Below the pieces are notes generated by a model, which had not been told where the DNA came from, did no database searches, and saw only the letters and a list, made by a program, of their open reading frames with translations. Below are positions 31,441 through 34,988 of a stretch of DNA of 34,988 nt, in pieces. The position numbers and the translations under genes were made by a program. This stretch comes from PVC group bacterium (GTDB taxonomy: Bacteria; Auribacterota; Erginobacteria; Erginobacterales; Erginobacteraceae). Position 1 is the first letter of the stretch. The number at the start of each line of letters is the position of its first letter. The stretch lies in assembly GCA_003561965.1 (NCBI GenBank), contig PWXJ01000161.1:1-34988 (forward strand), written 5' to 3'.

Positions 31441-32835
31441 ATGAACAAGCCGCGCTTGATTTACTTGAAATGGCCGGCCCTGCTGCTGGCGGCGGCGGGG
31501 TTTCTCTGGCTGAAGCGGCAGGGGTTCCAGTTCACCGCCGGCGGGGACGAAAACACTTATTACTATATGGCCCGGCTGATGACCGAAGGCCGGATCTTCT
31601 ACCGGGACTTCTTCTACGCCCACCCCCCGCTCAACCTCCTGGTCCTCACCCTGGTCTACCGGGTCTTCGGCTTTCACCTGGCGGCTTTGAAACTGACCGC
31701 CTCCCTCCCGGTCTTGATCGCCGCCGTTCCCCTCTACCTCCGGTTCTGGCGGAAGAACCGGGGGTGGAGCGGGATCTTCTTTCTGGCGATCCTCCTCTTC
31801 GGTTACGAACTGCTCAAGGTCACCAACCCCCCCTTCGGGGTCAGCCTGTCCGCAGCCTTCCTGATGTTCAGCCTCTATTTCTTTCTCGAGGAGCGACCGC
31901 TGGCCACCGGATTTTCCTGGGGGCTGGCCTCGGTGACCGGGCTATACGCTCTCCCCTGGGGAGCGGTCCCGGCGGTGTTTTACCTCCTCAACCCGGAGCG
32001 CCGGCGGTCCCTGCCCGGCTTTCTCCTCGGCTTCCTCCTGGTCTTCGGGACCGTCAACGGTCTCGCCCTACTCTTCTTCGGCGCCCGTTACTCCACCCCG
32101 GTCTATCTCTACCACCTCCTCAAGCCGCCCAGTCCCGAACCGGTCTCCGACATCTATATCCGGACCGTCCGGAGGAACCTCCCGGTCTTCTTTCTGCCTT
32201 TCCTCTACGCCTGGGCCCCCCGGACCCCGAAAAGGACCGCCGTCTTCGCGGCCGGGTTCGGCTACCTGGTTATCCTGGCGGCGCTCAACCCGCTCTTCAC
32301 CCAGTATTTTATGCTCCCGATCCCCTTCCTGGCCTGGATCGGCGCGGTCTCCCTGGCCGGGACGGTCCGGAGTTTTTCCCCGGCCGGGCGGCGGGCGGCG
32401 GCGCTTGGCGCCGCCCTCCTGCTGCTGGCCGCGTTCACCCGGGATAACGTCGCCCGGTACATCGAGCGGGAGAGAATCATCGGTTTTCAGACCTGGGAAG
32501 AGTGTCGGGATTTCGTCCGGGAAAATTCCGCTCCCGGCGACCTGCTCTTCGGCCAGGTCACCGTCACCCCCCTGCTGGCGCTTCTGACCGGTCGGGAGAT
32601 CGCCCTGGATATGGTCGATACCAATCATATGCGTTTCCGGTCCGGGCTGGCCGACTTCGACCGGGTGATGGACGAACTGGAAGCCGAGGAGAGACTGAAG
32701 TTCATAATCGTCCAGGAGAGCCGTTTCTGGAACTCCGCCGAAGTTCAGTCCCGGCTCGCCCGGTATCGTCCGGCGGCCGTCTTCGCCGAGCCCCGGGCCC
32801 GGATCGTGATCTACGACTGCCGCCCGGAACCATAA
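31441..32835 (+). CDS. GT-C (ArnT/PMT-like) membrane glycosyltransferase
   Basis: A 464-residue polytopic inner-membrane protein with about 10-11 helices. The first periplasmic loop carries 'GGDENTYYYMARLMTEG', whose acidic pair is the usual GT-C metal/catalytic site, followed by 'DFFYAHPPLNLLVLTL' with the HPPL motif of GT39/GT83-like enzymes. They transfer sugars from polyprenyl-phosphate donors. The C-terminal ~110 residues ('QTWEECRDFVRENSAPGDLLFG') form a soluble domain. The assigned ATG lies only 3 bp after the porin terminator's T run and has no ribosome-binding site. The first helix begins at once, so a much later start is unlikely. How it is transcribed and initiated is unclear. Confidence 0.8.
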   Translation: MNKPRLIYLKWPALLLAAAGFLWLKRQGFQFTAGGDENTYYYMARLMTEGRIFYRDFFYAHPPLNLLVLTLVYRVFGFHLAALKLTASLPVLIAAVPLYLRFWRKNRGWSGIFFLAILLFGYELLKVTNPPFGVSLSAAFLMFSLYFFLEERPLATGFSWGLASVTGLYALPWGAVPAVFYLLNPERRRSLPGFLLGFLLVFGTVNGLALLFFGARYSTPVYLYHLLKPPSPEPVSDIYIRTVRRNLPVFFLPFLYAWAPRTPKRTAVFAAGFGYLVILAALNPLFTQYFMLPIPFLAWIGAVSLAGTVRSFSPAGRRAAALGAALLLLAAFTRDNVARYIERERIIGFQTWEECRDFVRENSAPGDLLFGQVTVTPLLALLTGREIALDMVDTNHMRFRSGLADFDRVMDELEAEERLKFIIVQESRFWNSAEVQSRLARYRPAAVFAEPRARIVIYDCRPEP

Positions 32836-32907
32836 AAACGGGCTGGCGTTTACGGTGAACAAATGCTATGCAATGAACGTAATAATAGAAGCAACCGCTG
32901 CCTTCCG

Positions 32908-32936
32908 TTGATTATTGTCACTTCCAAGCGTATTAT
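32908..32936 (+). promoter_or_regulatory. promoter of the lipoprotein gene
   Basis: TTGATT (32908-32913), an exact 17-bp spacer and TATTAT (32931-32936) form a good sigma-70-type promoter. The predicted start near 32943 gives a leader of about 39 nt with AAGGAG before the ATG at 32982. It lies in the otherwise featureless 146-bp gap. Confidence 0.65.
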
Positions 32937-32981
32937 TTTTCCGTCGGCTCCCCGGGCCGGAGGAGATTCAAGGAGCTTACA

Positions 32982-33791
32982 ATGAGTAAGATGCCGACAG
33001 CCCCGCCCCGCCGGTTCCGGCCGGTATTGATCCTGACCGGGTTGGTTTTCGCCCTGGTTTCCTGCGCGACCACGCCCCCTCCGGTCTGCTATAACGTGGA
33101 AGTCCACACCATTGACAACGAGCAGATCAACCTCTGCGACTTCCGGGTTTACGAGAAGAACCACAACCTGGAGAGTCACGCCTTCCGGGCCCGCTGGCGG
33201 GACAGTCTCGACCTGGTCGCCATCCCCTTTGACGATGTCGCCGCCGCCCGGCAGATCGGTCGGTTCGATACCCGGGTCCTGTTCCGGGACGGGACCGAGG
33301 ACGATTTTTCCGAGTTTTTCGTCGACGAGTACATCCTCAAGGGCTGGTCGGATTATGGCCCCTTTCAGATCAATGCCGCCCTGGTCCGGGGCCTGGTCTT
33401 TGTCGATGACTGGGGCAACCCGGTCGGGGGACCCGATGCCGGCTATATCCCCCCCCGGATCCCCCCGCCCCTGGAAGAGGACCGCTTCGTCACCTTTGAC
33501 GGGGATATCGTCTCCGGTCAACTGGAAGCCACGGAGTTCACCATCCGGACCGCTTACGGGACCCTGACCATCGACCGGGACCTGATCAACGAGATTATGG
33601 TCGACCGGGAAGCCGAGATTATGCAGCAGGTGGCCCGGCTCACCAACGGCGATATCATCTCCGGATTTCTGGAACCGACCCAGGTCCGGATGCTGATCCC
33701 CGGCGACCAGGCGGTGACCCTGGATATCGATCAGCTGAGCCGGACCCGCTTCTCCCGGCCGGTGGCCGGAGAGGGGAGCCTGGATCGCTGA
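32982..33791 (+). CDS. hypothetical lipoprotein with repeated beta motif
   Basis: A 269-residue lipoprotein of unknown function. The signal sequence ends in the lipobox 'ALVSC', followed by ATTPPP. AAGGAG lies about 6 bp before the ATG. Two related segments are visible: 'FDGDIVSGQLEATEFTIRTAYG' plus 'LTIDRDLINEIM' (from about residue 170) and 'LTNGDIISGFLEPTQVRML' (from about 221). The first segment after the lipobox ('VEVHTIDNEQINLCDFRVYE') may be a diverged third copy. This 'nGd.isG.le....i.t.yG.l.i' pattern is seen in envelope proteins of unknown role. It has its own promoter. No enzymatic motif is visible. Confidence 0.75.
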   Translation: MSKMPTAPPRRFRPVLILTGLVFALVSCATTPPPVCYNVEVHTIDNEQINLCDFRVYEKNHNLESHAFRARWRDSLDLVAIPFDDVAAARQIGRFDTRVLFRDGTEDDFSEFFVDEYILKGWSDYGPFQINAALVRGLVFVDDWGNPVGGPDAGYIPPRIPPPLEEDRFVTFDGDIVSGQLEATEFTIRTAYGTLTIDRDLINEIMVDREAEIMQQVARLTNGDIISGFLEPTQVRMLIPGDQAVTLDIDQLSRTRFSRPVAGEGSLDR

Positions 33792-33818
33792 ACCGGGTTA
33801 ATCCCCCGGACCGCCGTT

Positions 33819-34184
33819 ATGAATCCCCGCGAAGACAGATCCCCCGGCTGCCTCTTCTGCCGGATCCGGGACGGGGAGATCCCGGCCGATATCGTTTACC
33901 GCCGGGACGGGGTTCTGGCCTTCCGGGATATCGACCCCCGGGCCCCGGTCCACATCCTGGTGATCCCGGAAAAACATATCTCCGGTCTCCCGGAAGCCGA
34001 GGACTCCGACCGGGAGCTGCTGGGCCGGATCTGCCGGGCCGCGGCCCTGATCGCCCGCCGGGAGTCGATCGAACGTTCCGGCTACCGCCTGGTCGTCAAT
34101 TCCGGGCCCGACGCCGGTCAGGCGGTCGGGCATCTCCATTTTCACCTGCTCGGGGGCCGGGGCCTCGGCTGGCCCCCGGGGTGA
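33819..34184 (+). CDS. HIT-family nucleotide hydrolase/transferase
   Basis: A 121-residue histidine-triad protein of the HINT branch, a small homodimeric purine-nucleoside phosphoramidate hydrolase in most bacteria. It shows 'CLFCRIRDGEIPADIVYRRD' near the start (including the CxxC of many bacterial HINTs), 'AFRDIDPRAPVHILVIPEKHI' and the active site 'GHLHFHLLGGR'. Length is normal. The ATG at 33819 has no strong ribosome-binding site. Its stop overlaps the dUTPase start (TGATG), so the two nucleotide-housekeeping genes are translationally coupled. Confidence 0.94.
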   Translation: MNPREDRSPGCLFCRIRDGEIPADIVYRRDGVLAFRDIDPRAPVHILVIPEKHISGLPEAEDSDRELLGRICRAAALIARRESIERSGYRLVVNSGPDAGQAVGHLHFHLLGGRGLGWPPG

Positions 34185-34627
34185 TGATGGAGATCCGGAT
34201 CAAGAAGAAACCGGGATACGAGGACTTCGAACTCCCCCGGTATATGAGCGGGGGAGCGGCCGGGATGGACCTCCGGGCCGCGGTCGAAGGGGAGATTGAA
34301 CTGCGGCCGGCGGAGATCCGGTTCATCCCGGCCGGGATATATATCGCCCTCCCCCCCGGTTATGAAGCCCAGCTCCGGCCCCGGAGCGGCCTCGCGCTCC
34401 GGCACGGCCTGAGTATCGTCAACTCCCCGGGGACGGTGGACGCCGATTACCGGGGTGAGATCGGGGTGATCTCGGTCAACCTGGGCAAGGAACCGATAAC
34501 CGTCCGCCGGGGGATGCGGATCGCCCAGATGGTGATCCAGAAGGTGGAGACGGCCCGATGGGTGGAGGTGGCCGAACTGGAAGCCACCTCCCGGGATTCC
34601 GGCGGTTTCGGACATACCGGGGAATAG
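34184..34627 (+). CDS. dut: dUTP diphosphatase
   Basis: A 147-residue trimeric dUTPase that keeps uracil out of DNA and supplies dUMP. All five motifs are present: 1 'AGMDLRA', 2 'RPRSGLA', 3 'NSPGTVDADYRGEIGV', 4 'GMRIAQMVI' and 5 'RDSGGFGHTG'. Motif 3 has Thr-Val where Val-Ile/Leu is usual, a mild variation. Two adjacent ATGs (34184 and 34187) are possible; the first overlaps the HIT stop. The TAG stop lies inside a heptamer repeat array. Confidence 0.95.
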   Translation: MMEIRIKKKPGYEDFELPRYMSGGAAGMDLRAAVEGEIELRPAEIRFIPAGIYIALPPGYEAQLRPRSGLALRHGLSIVNSPGTVDADYRGEIGVISVNLGKEPITVRRGMRIAQMVIQKVETARWVEVAELEATSRDSGGFGHTGE

Positions 34628-34647
34628 GGAATGGGGAATAGGGAATA
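34620..34647. repeat. heptamer tandem array (4 units) overlapping the dut stop codon
   Basis: Units GGGAATA, GGGAATG, GGGAATA and GGGAATA. The first unit supplies the TAG stop of dut. Related in design to the arrays at 15986, 25335, 25384 and 29201. Confidence 0.8.
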
Positions 34648-34687
34648 GCCGACTCGTCCGAAGCGTCCGACAGGGAGGAAAAATATT

Positions 34688-34988
34688 ATGCCAGAAGCGG
34701 AGATCGGGATCATCGGCGGCAGCGGCCTCTACGAGATGGCCGAACTGGAGAATCGGCGGTCGGAGCCGGTCGAAACCCCGTTCGGTGAACCTTCCGACGA
34801 ATATCACCTGGGGACGCTCGGCGGCCGGAAGGTGGCCTTCCTCTCCCGGCACGGCTTAGGGCACCGCTATATGCCCGGCGAACTCAACTACCGGGCCAAT
34901 ATCTGGGGGTTCAAGAAACTGGGGGTGGATTGGATAATCGCCGTCAGCGCGGTCGGGAGCCTGAAGGAGGAACTGCGGCCGCTGGATA
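34688..34988 (+). CDS. mtnP: S-methyl-5'-thioadenosine phosphorylase (5' part)
   Basis: The first 100 residues of a purine-nucleoside-phosphorylase-family enzyme, cut by the window end. 'IGIIGGSGLYEMAELE' at the start, 'TPFGEPSDEYHLG', 'VAFLSRHGLGHRYMPGELNYRAN' and 'AVSAVGSL' fit MTA phosphorylase, with the phosphate-binding Ser in GGSGLY and the RHG motif. Salvage of methylthioadenosine is the expected role, but 6-oxopurine phosphorylases of this subfamily cannot be separated without the C-terminus. GGGAGG lies about 9 bp before the ATG. It follows the dut gene after 60 bp. Confidence 0.92.
   Translation, partial: MPEAEIGIIGGSGLYEMAELENRRSEPVETPFGEPSDEYHLGTLGGRKVAFLSRHGLGHRYMPGELNYRANIWGFKKLGVDWIIAVSAVGSLKEELRPLD

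Overview
This is a GC-rich, densely coded stretch of a Gram-negative-type bacterial chromosome. It carries an outer-membrane porin, several lipoproteins and exported proteins, and roughly 24 protein genes. No rRNA, tRNA, CRISPR array or insertion sequence was recognised. The modular secreted protease with its 'IAVFRP..GLWA' repeats, a bacterial microcompartment (BMC) shell cluster, many GT-C-like membrane proteins and abundant short palindromic or heptameric intergenic repeats suggest an uncultured phylum near the PVC/Omnitrophota/Auribacterota type. That placement is inference from style, not from a marker gene.

Layout: (1) 136-4923, a giant secreted subtilisin-like protease. (2) 5074-7740, minus strand: a DUF4404-like protein, a CodB-type NCS1 permease and cysteine synthase. 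(3) 7877-15993, plus strand: a Gfo/Idh/MocA oxidoreductase translationally coupled to a glycosyltransferase, a 1436-residue double activase/dehydratase-related protein, a 59-residue lipoprotein and a GHL10-like exported glycosidase. (4) 16201-18891: a dihydroorotase/allantoinase-family amidohydrolase, a VapBC toxin-antitoxin pair and a DUF4416 protein. (5) 18919-23070: the BMC locus. (6) 23173-29874: SppA, RNase HIII, a DnaE-derived PHP protein, a large membrane protein and a TPR protein. (7) 30054-34988: a porin with a textbook terminator, a GT-C-like membrane protein, a lipoprotein, a HIT protein, dUTPase and the start of methylthioadenosine phosphorylase.

The most interesting system is the BMC locus. 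An FAD-linked 2-hydroxyacid oxidase and three different pentameric shell proteins (BMC-P) run leftwards. An RpiB/LacA-family sugar-phosphate isomerase and a DeoC aldolase run rightwards from the same 111-bp divergent region. Both enzymes carry short amphipathic N-terminal extensions that look like encapsulation peptides. The gene content fits the 'sugar phosphate utilizing' (SPU) class of BMC. A deoxyribose-5-phosphate-type substrate would be isomerised and cleaved to glyceraldehyde-3-phosphate and acetaldehyde, with the aldehyde confined in the shell. No hexameric shell protein, aldehyde dehydrogenase or phosphotransacylase is in the window, so they must lie elsewhere if the organelle is functional. 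Two details are unusual: the isomerase has Asp where RpiB has its catalytic Cys, and the DeoC has a Cys-x2-Cys-x2-Cys cluster between its targeting peptide and its barrel.

Other points of interest are a DnaE descendant that keeps an apparently intact PHP metal site but has lost the polymerase palm, arrays of degenerate 7-bp repeats placed exactly at gene ends and starts, and palindromic elements that supply the stop codon of the preceding gene.
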